This document shows, piece after piece, positions 16,548-22,330 of a stretch of 34,463 nt of DNA. The stretch lies in the IMG/VR virus record IMGVR_UViG_3300045996_001706, positions 1 through 34,463 of that record; one strand, written 5' to 3'. Positions within the stretch are counted from its first letter, which is position 1. Every line of letters begins with the position of its first letter. Source of the DNA: a virus. The notes beneath the pieces were generated by a model. That model saw only the letters and a program-made list of their open reading frames with translations. It ran no database searches and was not told where the DNA came from. The position numbers and the translations under genes are program-made.

Positions 16548-16922
16548 TCACCCTACCGCCGGCATTTGATAGGGCGGACCTCGGCGATGTCGTTGAAATT
16601 CCAGATGGAGCGCCTTCAGGCGCTTCATCTCCAGTCGGCGTTCCGTGCGGGACATTCCTTGCGTATAGTCGAAGTGCTCCACGCATCGCTTCGCCAACGT
16701 GTCCCACGCCCGCTGTTCAATCAGCATGTGGCAGTGCTCGCAGGCGGCCCAATCCGTGATGGATTCGTGGATCAGTCGCCCCGGTATCTGAAAGATGCCC
16801 GGCGTGAACGACTCGCAGGGATACGTCCACACCGTCTGTTGGTAGAGCTGCTGACAACAGAAGTCACAGCGGGCCTCTTCAGGCCGATCACCCCCAAGGG
16901 TAATGGTGACATCAGGGCTCAT
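16548..16922 (-). CDS. zinc-ribbon hypothetical protein
   Basis: 124 residues. CDFCCQ near 19-24 and CEHCHMLIE near 61-69 make a two-knuckle zinc site, with VWTYPCESF between them; this CDFC...WAYPC...WAACxxCH pattern is common in phage and actinobacterial small proteins of unknown role. A basic helical tail follows (RRLEMKRLKALHLEFQRHR). Start overlaps the preceding stop (ATGA); last gene before a strong terminator. Confidence 0.7.
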   Translation of the reverse strand: MSPDVTITLGGDRPEEARCDFCCQQLYQQTVWTYPCESFTPGIFQIPGRLIHESITDWAACEHCHMLIEQRAWDTLAKRCVEHFDYTQGMSRTERRLEMKRLKALHLEFQRHRRGPPYQMPAVG

Positions 16923-17449
16923 GCTTCACCCTTATGGTCATCGTGAAAGGCCCGATCGAACCAGCCTTCCGCCATCAGGTCGGTCGTGTCGACGACCGGC
17001 TTCAGCGCGCGGTAGCGCTGCCCTTTGGTTGTGGTCGGCTTCAGCGCCCACCCTTGAAACCGCCGGGAGCCATCATGCCCATAGGCGAAGGTAAACAGGG
17101 TATCCACCCGGTCAGGCTCCTCCGCAATGGGCTTGTCATACGTCAGCCCATGCTTCTTTATGTGCTCCTGCGCCTCCTTGCCCCTCATTCGCTTCATCCA
17201 GGCTTCAGAGACCAGGATCGCCCCATCAAAGTAGCCCGCGCCTCGCACGGCCCGGATCGTCATGATGATGATGGCTTGCTTGGCCGTCCGTTCAGTGGAA
17301 AACGGCGCGGCGTTGTAGTCGAGGCCCAGGATCTGCTCCTCGCCCTCCCGCTTCAGATGCACATAGCAGGTGGCATGGATCTCCTCGCCCCGCTTCAGCC
17401 GCGCGTCCGCCATCTCCACGGCCTTCGCAATCAGTTCATCGGCAGTCAT
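16919..17449 (-). CDS. hypothetical 176-residue protein
   Basis: Starts at 17449 after GGGAGGG, the leader style shared by this whole region. Mixed alpha/beta: helical N-terminus (MTADELIAKAVEMADARLK), a strand core (ATCYVHLKREG, QAIIIMTIRAVRGAG, DGAILVSEAWMKR). No catalytic motif recognised. Its leader abuts the left arm of inverted-repeat block B. Confidence 0.6.
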   Translation of the reverse strand: MTADELIAKAVEMADARLKRGEEIHATCYVHLKREGEEQILGLDYNAAPFSTERTAKQAIIIMTIRAVRGAGYFDGAILVSEAWMKRMRGKEAQEHIKKHGLTYDKPIAEEPDRVDTLFTFAYGHDGSRRFQGWALKPTTTKGQRYRALKPVVDTTDLMAEGWFDRAFHDDHKGEA

Positions 17450-17478
17450 GTCGTTCCCTCCCTTGTGGTTCCTGAAAT

Positions 17479-17503
17479 CAGAGTCAGCCGAATGAAGGCG
17501 GGT
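17479..17503 (+). repeat. inverted repeat B, left arm
   Basis: 25-bp arm, reverse complement of 18688-18712 with 2 mismatches. Begins CAGAGTCAGCC and ends GGCGGGT. It follows the last gene of a four-gene leftward block, so it sits in the 3' end of that block's transcript. An extra TTCAGG match extends outward with a 2-base gap. Confidence 0.85.
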
Positions 17504-17512
17504 CGGTTCAGG

Positions 17513-17716
17513 TTATTTCCTCAAGCGTCGCTTCAGGGCCTTCAACGCTTTGACGAGCGCGGCGAGTTCAGTGTGTTGTTCCATGTGCCCATGCTGCAAG
17601 CCCATTTGATAGGCCACTTCACAGGGCGCACAGAGCGCTCGGTTCGCGGACGCTTGCGCGGCCGAGACCGCTTCATTCGTGCACAGCGGATTCCCGCAGT
17701 TAACTGGGCGGTTCAT
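17513..17716 (-). CDS. 67-residue zinc-finger-like protein
   Basis: N-terminal CGNPLC (7-12) and CAPC (29-32) form a possible zinc site; the C-terminal half is helix with a basic end (LVKALKALKRRLRK). Start at 17716 lies inside the end of the upstream gene (17-base overlap). No family recognised; probably a small regulator or accessory protein. Confidence 0.6.
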   Translation of the reverse strand: MNRPVNCGNPLCTNEAVSAAQASANRALCAPCEVAYQMGLQHGHMEQHTELAALVKALKALKRRLRK

Positions 17717-17942
17717 TGTTCCCCGCCCTTCTTCGGTTCATGACTTCCTTGCCCAAGAGAATCGCCACTTCCACGAGCTTGACGCGATTGGCTTTCGCCT
17801 GGCCAAGTGTTTTGATGACTTCAGGATTCCCCAGGAGCCCCTTCAGCGCCGCCGCGACGTAGAGATCATTCGCGCGGGCTGCATGAGCATAGAAGTCCGT
17901 CGCCACGGACAGATGCGCCATTTCAATCTGTGTGATCGTCAT
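17700..17942 (-). CDS. hypothetical helical protein
   Basis: 80 residues, start at 17942 preceded by AGGGAGG. All-helical (MAHLSVATDFYAHAARANDL, VVAA-type helices, LVEVAILLGKEVMNRRR). No motif recognised. Part of inverted-repeat block B. Confidence 0.6.
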   Translation of the reverse strand: MTITQIEMAHLSVATDFYAHAARANDLYVAAALKGLLGNPEVIKTLGQAKANRVKLVEVAILLGKEVMNRRRAGNNEPPS

Positions 17943-18319
17943 GGGTTGCCTCCCTCCTGTGGGATTGGCAGTCCGATCTCTCGCGCCACGCTCTCTTCAA
18001 TGAACGCGGCGTTCCCGGTAATGCCCATCCGTTCAGCGGCTTCACGTTTGATACAGTGAATCCGGCCGACGCGATACGGGTTCGCTTTATCCGTGCCATC
18101 CCGCACTTCAACGAGCACGACGCCTATCGCCATCATTTTCTTGCACTCGTCACAGATGGCTCCGGGGATCACCCCCTTGCGTGGCGCTTCAGCGTCACCC
18201 GGCAGATGACCTAACAAGGCAATCTCGTTAGTGTCACCCGCGCAGAGCGAGCATTGCACCATCATGGGGTTCACCCCATGCTTCTTGCTGAGTCTGATGC
18301 TTCCCTTCTTTGGTGTCAT
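17939..18319 (-). CDS. conserved phage zinc protein
   Basis: 126 residues. KHGVNPMMVQCSLCAGDTNE, ALLGHLPGDAEAP, CDECKKMMAIGVVLVEV and NPYRVGR follow the order of a common phage family of unknown function in which two CxxC pairs flank an LPGDAEAP motif. Metal binding is likely. Start overlap with the gene below is ATGA. Confidence 0.75.
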   Translation of the reverse strand: MTPKKGSIRLSKKHGVNPMMVQCSLCAGDTNEIALLGHLPGDAEAPRKGVIPGAICDECKKMMAIGVVLVEVRDGTDKANPYRVGRIHCIKREAAERMGITGNAAFIEESVAREIGLPIPQEGGNP

Positions 18320-18331
18320 GGTTCAGCCTCT

Positions 18332-18673
18332 TCAAAAGCAGGTCGTTGTGATTTGGTCGCCGATGATGAGTGAATTGCATCGGTTCATCGGCATGGGTAC
18401 GATCGGAGGGGCAGTATACCGAGGGGATGGCGTCGATGGGTTCAGTACGAAGGGCACCATCGGTACCATCGGGGCTGACCAATTGACACAGCGATCGGCC
18501 ACCCCGTTGTAGTCGAAGTCAGGTCCATAGAGCGCCTGACATCGCGCCTTCCCTTCAGCCATATAGCTGCACCCGGCTAACAGAGATAGCAGCAGCAAGA
18601 TCACGACGGGGCCTGCTATCTTCAGCACACCCGATCGGACACTCTTCAGATCGTCGGTCCGTTCGAGTATCAT
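18332..18673 (-). CDS. small lipoprotein
   Basis: 113 residues from ATG 18673 with AAAGGA 6 bases upstream (TTG 18679 also possible). Residues 16-35 form a lipoprotein signal ending LSLLAGC, with lipidated Cys35, then a short Cys-containing ectodomain and Pro-rich stretch (MVPMVPFVLNPSTPSP). It would be anchored in the envelope of the host. It might be an outer-membrane spanin or an exclusion lipoprotein, but there is no paired inner-membrane spanin. First gene of block B. Confidence 0.75.
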   Translation of the reverse strand: MILERTDDLKSVRSGVLKIAGPVVILLLLSLLAGCSYMAEGKARCQALYGPDFDYNGVADRCVNWSAPMVPMVPFVLNPSTPSPRYTAPPIVPMPMNRCNSLIIGDQITTTCF

Positions 18674-18687
18674 GTTCAATCCTTTCT

Positions 18688-18712
18688 ACCCGCCCTCGTT
18701 CGGCTGACTCTG
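18688..18712 (+). repeat. inverted repeat B, right arm
   Basis: Begins ACCCGCCCTCG and ends GCTGACTCTG; pairs with 17479-17503 at 23 of 25 positions. It lies in the 5' leader of the lipoprotein gene. It also pairs less perfectly with the neighbouring arm at 18730-18758, giving a local 19-bp hairpin. Confidence 0.85.
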
Positions 18713-18729
18713 TTCAGGTGTTGGCGTGT

Positions 18730-18758
18730 CGAATGGTTCAGCCGCACGAAGGCGGGCG
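18730..18758 (+). repeat. inverted repeat C, left arm
   Basis: 29-bp arm beginning CGAATGGTTCAGCC and ending GGCGGGCG; reverse complement of 19216-19244 at 25 of 29 positions. It lies just past the 3' end of the gene at 18765. Confidence 0.8.
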
Positions 18759-18764
18759 TTCGCT

Positions 18765-19202
18765 TCAGTTCGGTGGTAGGACTTCGGTAATGTGCAGGAC
18801 CATGACCCGCCACAAGGGGAAAAGGAGTTCGCGCATTTTAGCGCGCTTCGACGGGTCCAGGATGTACTGATGGTCACAGCTTCGACTGATAATCCGCTTC
18901 AGCGGATACTCGTCACTGGGGTCACTGCGGGCGAATTCCACATCTTCATAGCATTCCGCACACGCGGCGAGCTTCCGAGACCGTTCAAGAAACCGGCCGA
19001 CAAACATGGGCGGCAAGCGCGCATTAGACACGACATACACGAATTGCACCGGCTTCCCATAGCAGAAATCACATTTCGGTTCACCGGCGGCGACAATCTT
19101 CACGAGGCCACAGTCAGGACAGGCCAGGTGATGGTTGTCGTTCTTGGATTCGATCGGTTCAACGTCGCCTTGGAATTGGCACTGGTTACACTTCAGAAAC
19201 AT
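18765..19202 (-). CDS. multi-zinc-knuckle protein
   Basis: 145 residues with four CxxC pairs: CNQC (5-8), CPDC (28-31), CDFC (44-47) and CAEC (81-84), so probably two zinc ribbons. The CDFC part resembles the family at 16548. Leader GGAGGGAAGCAATG is shared with other cassette genes. It is the only gene of block C and lies between matched inverted repeats. Function unknown; nucleic-acid or protein binding is plausible. Confidence 0.7.
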   Translation of the reverse strand: MFLKCNQCQFQGDVEPIESKNDNHHLACPDCGLVKIVAAGEPKCDFCYGKPVQFVYVVSNARLPPMFVGRFLERSRKLAACAECYEDVEFARSDPSDEYPLKRIISRSCDHQYILDPSKRAKMRELLFPLWRVMVLHITEVLPPN

Positions 19203-19215
19203 TGCTTCCCTCCTT

Positions 19216-19244
19216 CACCCGCCCTCGCGTGGCTGAACCATTCG
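19216..19244 (+). repeat. inverted repeat C, right arm
   Basis: Begins CACCCGCCCTCG and ends GCTGAACCATTCG; matches the C left arm at 25 of 29 positions. It directly adjoins the D left arm, and the joined 19216-19269 segment is an imperfect inverted copy of 20124-20176. Confidence 0.8.
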
Positions 19245-19247
19245 GTG

Positions 19248-19269
19248 ATCGATGCCGCGCTGATTCCCC
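19248..19269 (+). repeat. inverted repeat D, left arm
   Basis: 22-bp arm beginning ATCGATGCCGC; reverse complement of 20124-20145 with one mismatch. It lies downstream of the ParB-like gene, beyond the palindrome at 19298. Confidence 0.85.
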
Positions 19270-19297
19270 CCCTGGTGTTCAGGTACTTAGGTACTAG

Positions 19298-19314
19298 ACT
19301 TACATGATGTAAGT
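19298..19314. promoter_or_regulatory. operator- or parS-like palindrome, copy 2
   Basis: ACTTACAT-G-ATGTAAGT, a perfect 17-bp palindrome identical to 16444-16460 apart from orientation of the centre. It is flanked by TACTTAGG on both sides (19284-19291 and 19315-19322). It abuts the 3' end of the ParB-like gene. Confidence 0.7.
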
Positions 19315-19317
19315 TAC

Positions 19318-20094
19318 TTAGGCGGCCTTCTTCATCTTGCTCGGCCGGGCCAGGTGCAGGTGCTTCACGAGGTCATCGTGTAACCCCTTCAGCGCCAGCA
19401 TGGCCGCTTCGATGATCCCCACGTGCTGCACGGTGCTGCTCGTCAAGAGCAGTTCAGCGCCATTGGTCACGGCGATCGGAATCACCCGCAGCGCTTCGTA
19501 GAATCCCGGCACGGTGCCAATGGCTTCTTTGACGCGCTGTTCAGTGGCCGTGCCCCGGGCAACGCGGGATTCATGCGTCTTGCCTTCATTGGCCTTGCCC
19601 GCTTGCCCTTCCTTTTGCAGGCCGCGGATAATCCGGCTGATGGACGCTTCCGTCAGGTTCACCAATTGCGCGATCTGCTTGTTCTTCATCCGGCGGCGCG
19701 ACAGCTCTTTAATCCGCGTATCGCGTTCCGCCGCTGTGACATCCTTGCCACGTCCCATATTGCGGCGCAGCATATCTGCCAAGGCCAAGTTCTCGGCATC
19801 TTTCGGTGTTTCCCCTTCGTAGGCGACCTCTTCAACGGGCAGACTCTTCAGGCCTGCCACTTCAGCCGCATAGACACGCAGGTAGCCGTCGACTAACAGC
19901 TTCCCTGTCGGATTCCATTCAGTGATGCCGGTCGTGCCGACGATCACTGGCGGAAATTCGGTCCCCTCCTTCATCAGTCGTGCATATTCCTCAATCACTT
20001 TGCCGTTCTGCGCATTGTTTTTGCGCAGGACAAAGGCCGGTTGAATGCACTCTAGCAATTGCTTCAGTGTCAGATGCTTCTGCTTCGTGCTCAT
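19318..20094 (-). CDS. ParB-like DNA-binding protein
   Basis: 258 residues from ATG 20094 after GAGGGA; the frame extends to 20163 but that part is repeat DNA. Residues 30-110 resemble the ParB/sulfiredoxin N-terminal fold (YARLMKEGTEFPPVIVG, GKLLVDGYLRVYAAEVAGLK, ADMLRRNMGRG). A helix-turn-helix follows (MKNKQIAQLVNLTEASISRI), then an acidic linker and a helical C-terminal domain for dimerisation. ParB-type proteins bind palindromic sites and act in partition or gene control. No ParA partner is present, so a regulatory role, perhaps on the ACTTACAT palindromes, is my inference. Single gene of block D. Confidence 0.75.
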   Translation of the reverse strand: MSTKQKHLTLKQLLECIQPAFVLRKNNAQNGKVIEEYARLMKEGTEFPPVIVGTTGITEWNPTGKLLVDGYLRVYAAEVAGLKSLPVEEVAYEGETPKDAENLALADMLRRNMGRGKDVTAAERDTRIKELSRRRMKNKQIAQLVNLTEASISRIIRGLQKEGQAGKANEGKTHESRVARGTATEQRVKEAIGTVPGFYEALRVIPIAVTNGAELLLTSSTVQHVGIIEAAMLALKGLHDDLVKHLHLARPSKMKKAA

Positions 20095-20123
20095 GCTTCC
20101 CTCGTGGTGGTGGTTTGTAAGGA

Positions 20124-20145
20124 GGGGAATCAGTGCGGCATCGAT
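20124..20145 (+). repeat. inverted repeat D, right arm
   Basis: Begins GGGGAATCAG and ends GGCATCGAT; pairs with 19248-19269 at 21 of 22 positions. It lies 30 bases upstream of the ParB-like start codon. Confidence 0.85.
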
Positions 20146-20147
20146 CT

Positions 20148-20176
20148 GGAATGCTTCAGCCAAGAAAGGCGGGTCC
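20148..20176 (+). repeat. inverted repeat E, left arm
   Basis: Begins GGAATGCTTCAGCC and ends GGCGGGTCC; reverse complement of 20931-20959 with 2 mismatches in 29. It lies just past the last gene of block E and touches the D right arm. Confidence 0.9.
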
Positions 20177-20186
20177 GGGTTTGCGT

Positions 20187-20429
20187 TTAGGTGTCTTGGG
20201 AGAATCCGCCGTCAGGATCTGGCGGGTTTAGTTCATCGTATGGATTGCCGTCAAACAGCTTCGCCAGTGGAGCGAAGGCAATCTCTGTCTCGCTCCGGTT
20301 CAGCGCGACGATAACATAGACCAGCTTATGGCTGGCTTTGTCTTGGCACTCCACGAGCGCCACATCGCCGTTCTTAACCGCTTCAAGGAGCAGGTTGAAG
20401 TTGTGTATGTAGCCCTCTGGGATCGCCAT
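20187..20429 (-). CDS. DUF6117-like small protein
   Basis: 80 residues. MAIPEGYIHNFNLLLEAVKN then DVALVECQDK, VYVIVALN and GNPYDELNPPDPDGG follow the pattern of a small phage/plasmid family (DUF6117, from memory) of unknown function. Last gene of block E. Confidence 0.65.
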   Translation of the reverse strand: MAIPEGYIHNFNLLLEAVKNGDVALVECQDKASHKLVYVIVALNRSETEIAFAPLAKLFDGNPYDELNPPDPDGGFSQDT

Positions 20430-20441
20430 GCCCGTTTCCTT

Positions 20442-20669
20442 TCAGATCACAATAAACCCTTCATCGATCAGCTTCCGGACGATCTCACTGATGTAGCGGT
20501 GTTCAATCGCCAGGGCGTCACCGAAGAACTGATAGGGTTCGGCGTGGACCTCGTGTTTCATCCACGCCTTGGCCCTCGGCGTATGCGGCCGCAACAGGAA
20601 CAGACTGCCGTGGTTTTCCACTGAGAAGTCCGCCGGTTGATTCAGTTTAGGTTTGTTTGGTTTTGCCAT
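20442..20669 (-). CDS. conserved phage hypothetical protein
   Basis: 75 residues starting MAKPNKPKLN at 20669, chosen for the GAGGG 9 bases upstream; a longer frame exists but overlaps the neighbour. DFSVENHGSLFLLRPHTPRA then FFGDALAIEHRYISEIV match a small phage accessory family in which an AKAW segment precedes VEHRY. Function unknown. Overlaps the upstream gene's end by 23 bases. Confidence 0.65.
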   Translation of the reverse strand: MAKPNKPKLNQPADFSVENHGSLFLLRPHTPRAKAWMKHEVHAEPYQFFGDALAIEHRYISEIVRKLIDEGFIVI

Positions 20670-20913
20670 CGCCGCCCTCGTCATAGTCGGTTTGGATGAG
20701 GTAGGCATTCTTTTTAATCTCATGCACGTACACGTCGCCGAGTTCCCCTTCAGGCACATGCGGCGTCTTCACCCAGCAAAACCATCGGGCATAGGGCTTG
20801 GTATCATCGGCTTGCCACTTCTTCAGGACGTGCCATTGCCACGACCCATCGTGTGACTTCCACACTTCATACGGTCGCTCTTTCGGTCGTGATTTTGCGC
20901 ATGTGTTCTTCAT
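20647..20913 (-). CDS. conserved phage hypothetical protein
   Basis: 88 residues from ATG 20913 with leader GGAGGGAAGCAATG. PYEVWKSHDGSWQWHVLKKW, YARWFCWVKTP and ELGDVYVHEIK are a recognisable phage pattern of unknown role, aromatic and strand-rich. First gene of block E. Confidence 0.7.
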   Translation of the reverse strand: MKNTCAKSRPKERPYEVWKSHDGSWQWHVLKKWQADDTKPYARWFCWVKTPHVPEGELGDVYVHEIKKNAYLIQTDYDEGGDGKTKQT

Positions 20914-20930
20914 TGCTTCCCTCCGATCAT

Positions 20931-20959
20931 GGACCCGCCCTTGTTGGCTGAAGCATTCC
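20931..20959 (+). repeat. inverted repeat E, right arm
   Basis: Begins GGACCCGCCC and ends GCTGAAGCATTCC; pairs with 20148-20176 at 27 of 29 positions. It lies in the 5' leader of block E. Confidence 0.9.
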
Positions 20960-20963
20960 ATTT

Positions 20964-20989
20964 CGGCTTATCCGGTTTCATGGAGTAGC
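20964..20989 (+). repeat. inverted repeat F, left arm
   Basis: Begins CGGCTTATCCGG and ends GGAGTAGC; reverse complement of 21568-21593 with 2 mismatches in 26. Unrelated in sequence to the arms of blocks B-E, yet placed in the same position. Confidence 0.9.
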
Positions 20990-20999
20990 AGGGCGTGGG

Positions 21000-21290
21000 C
21001 TAGGATTTGGATGTCAGGTCGATACTGCGTTCCGTGCAGATGTGATGCGCGTCGGGATAACTGAGTCCGTCTTTCGTCGCTAAGTGGTAAATCTGTTCAG
21101 CAAACAGTCTGACGATCGGATGCGTATTCGCATAGTGCGTGCCCTTGCCCGTCGCGTTCGCTTCATTCCAGATCTTTGCGACGATGCGACTGAGCGTATG
21201 CACAATGCCGCTCAGATTACAGGCGGACTGTGCATCAAGCGCCCATTGATAATCATCAGCCGTGGGGAAGAGTTCTTCATCGGTCTTCAT
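21000..21290 (-). CDS. conserved phage hypothetical protein
   Basis: 96 residues, start overlapping the PEP-CTERM gene's stop (ATGA). Helical, with ACNLSGIVHTLSRIVAKIW, then GTHYANTHPIVRLFAEQIYH; the NxHPI motif after a long helix is familiar from phage accessory proteins of unknown function. Last gene of block F. Confidence 0.65.
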   Translation of the reverse strand: MKTDEELFPTADDYQWALDAQSACNLSGIVHTLSRIVAKIWNEANATGKGTHYANTHPIVRLFAEQIYHLATKDGLSYPDAHHICTERSIDLTSKS

Positions 21291-21541
21291 CGCAGCGCCC
21301 GTTTCTTCCTGTCACTCTCTTCCATCTTCGTGAAGCATCGCAAGCCGAGTACCACGTTCAGCACAATTAGAATCGCAAGCAGGCTTGCAACCAGGATAAA
21401 GGTGGACGGCTCAGGAACGGTGGTCACTGGCGGATTAAAGCCGATGCCTCCCGTTCCTGGCGTGATTCGAATATCTTCAGCGTGGGCCGTCGATACCAAC
21501 AAAAAAAGCGCCACGAGGGCGCTTAATCCGTGCTTCTTCAT
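21287..21541 (-). CDS. small secreted protein with PEP-CTERM sorting signal
   Basis: 84 residues. An N-terminal Sec signal peptide (MKKHGLSALVALFLLVSTAH, cleavage after AHA) is followed by a 20-residue mature part, then VPEPST at 42-47, a transmembrane helix to about 67 and Arg68. This is the PEP-CTERM arrangement processed by exosortases in exopolysaccharide-producing Gram-negative bacteria. Unlike the usual signal, which stops 1-4 residues after the Arg, a 16-residue charged tail follows. Leader GAGGGAAGC precedes the ATG. First gene of block F, nearest the control region. Confidence 0.75.
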   Translation of the reverse strand: MKKHGLSALVALFLLVSTAHAEDIRITPGTGGIGFNPPVTTVPEPSTFILVASLLAILIVLNVVLGLRCFTKMEESDRKKRALR

Positions 21542-21567
21542 TGTTGCTTCCCTCTTCTTTCTGCCCC

Positions 21568-21593
21568 GCTACCCCGTGAAACCGGATAAGCCG
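21568..21593 (+). repeat. inverted repeat F, right arm
   Basis: Begins GCTACCCCGTG and ends GATAAGCCG; matches 20964-20989 at 24 of 26 positions. It lies in the leader of the PEP-CTERM gene and marks the right end of the cassette series. Confidence 0.9.
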
Positions 21594-21953
21594 TACGCCT
21601 TGCTTAAGGGCTATAGTTAGCGTCACGCCATGCCGCCTATTAGGGCCGGAGCTGTCCTACCTGACTGACGATGCGATACAGTCGGCCTGAGAATTTAGAT
21701 CTCAGGACTTACGCTAAGACCGTTGTCAGCTTGATAGGTCCATGGTTTTTGCAAGGGCTACACGTTTTTTCCCGGCAGTCCCTCGTGACGCCTAAAGCGT
21801 GGGGTTGTTCGCCGATAGTGACTCTCCTTTCTTTCGTCCGTTCTCTGTACCGTCGTAGACAGGGCTAGATAATGCAGATGCTATGCCATCATTAGATAGG
21901 GATACGTAGAGGGGAAAAGACTAGGGAATCAGGGGAACCGTAGTTCTATGGGG

Positions 21954-22054
21954 TGTCTCATGAGACAGAACTGTCTCAAAACACCCTGTCTCATGTCTCA
22001 CCGAACTGTCTCGTGCGACGTCTCACGAGGGCGTGAGACACTGATGGTGAGACA
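21954..22054. repeat. array of nine TGTCTCA/TGAGACA sites
   Basis: Sites at 21954, 21961 (inverted), 21972, 21987, 21994, 22007 (TGTCTCG), 22019 (CGTCTCA), 22034 (inverted) and 22048 (inverted), in 101 bases. Seven are exact. The first two form the 14-bp palindrome TGTCTCATGAGACA, and 22020-22039 makes an 8-bp stem. Such spacing is typical of iterons or multi-site operators. Confidence 0.85.
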
Positions 22055-22182
22055 GCACTAGGGGTAGGGGTGTGGTGGTCCTAGGACGTACTGCTAAAAG
22101 GTCAAATAAGCTGACAGGGCGTAAAGATTCTCGACACCTCTGGACACGTCTGCTAACTGCTCGCCGATACTCAGGAAAACCT

Positions 22183-22199
22183 ACTTACATGATGTAACC
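22183..22199. promoter_or_regulatory. operator-like palindrome, copy 3 (imperfect)
   Basis: ACTTACATGATGTAA followed by CC instead of GT, sharing 15 bases with the perfect copies at 16444 and 19298. It lies about 90 bases before the strong rightward promoter. Confidence 0.6.
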
Positions 22200-22210
22200 A
22201 CCTAAGGGAC

Positions 22211-22227
22211 TGTAAAATTATTTTACA
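22211..22227. promoter_or_regulatory. second operator-like palindrome
   Basis: TGTAAAAT-T-ATTTTACA is a perfect 17-bp palindrome, 11 bases after copy 3 of the ACTTACAT site. Same length and odd centre suggest a related or competing regulator. It is the most AT-rich stretch of the area. Confidence 0.6.
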
Positions 22228-22271
22228 CTTCCTAATCCGATGGTTAGCGTAGAACTAAGTAGTGTGGAGAA

Positions 22272-22307
22272 TTGACAGACGGATTCCTACGCTCTTATAT
22301 AGAGCGT
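22272..22307 (+). promoter_or_regulatory. strong promoter with -10 box inside a palindrome
   Basis: TTGACA (22272-22277), 17-base spacer, TTATAT (22295-22300). The -10 lies in the inverted repeat ACGCTCT-TATAT-AGAGCGT (22289-22307), so a bound regulator would block it or the RNA start would form a hairpin. It reads toward the HTH gene at 22387. Confidence 0.75.
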
Positions 22308-22330
22308 CGCTACGACGACGCACAACCGTC

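Noticed and set aside
18480-18510. TTGACA box on the plus strand inside the lipoprotein gene
   Set aside because: It has no good -10 at 17 bases and would read against the operon with no gene downstream.
20095-20163. N-terminal extension of the ParB-like protein
   Set aside because: The extra codons are inverted-repeat DNA, and the ATG at 20094 has a proper ribosome-binding site.
21671-21868. 65-codon forward frame in the control region
   Set aside because: No ribosome-binding site or recognised feature, and it runs through a hairpin; treated as non-coding.
21954-22054. CRISPR array
   Set aside because: Repeat units are only 7 bases, in both orientations and irregularly spaced.
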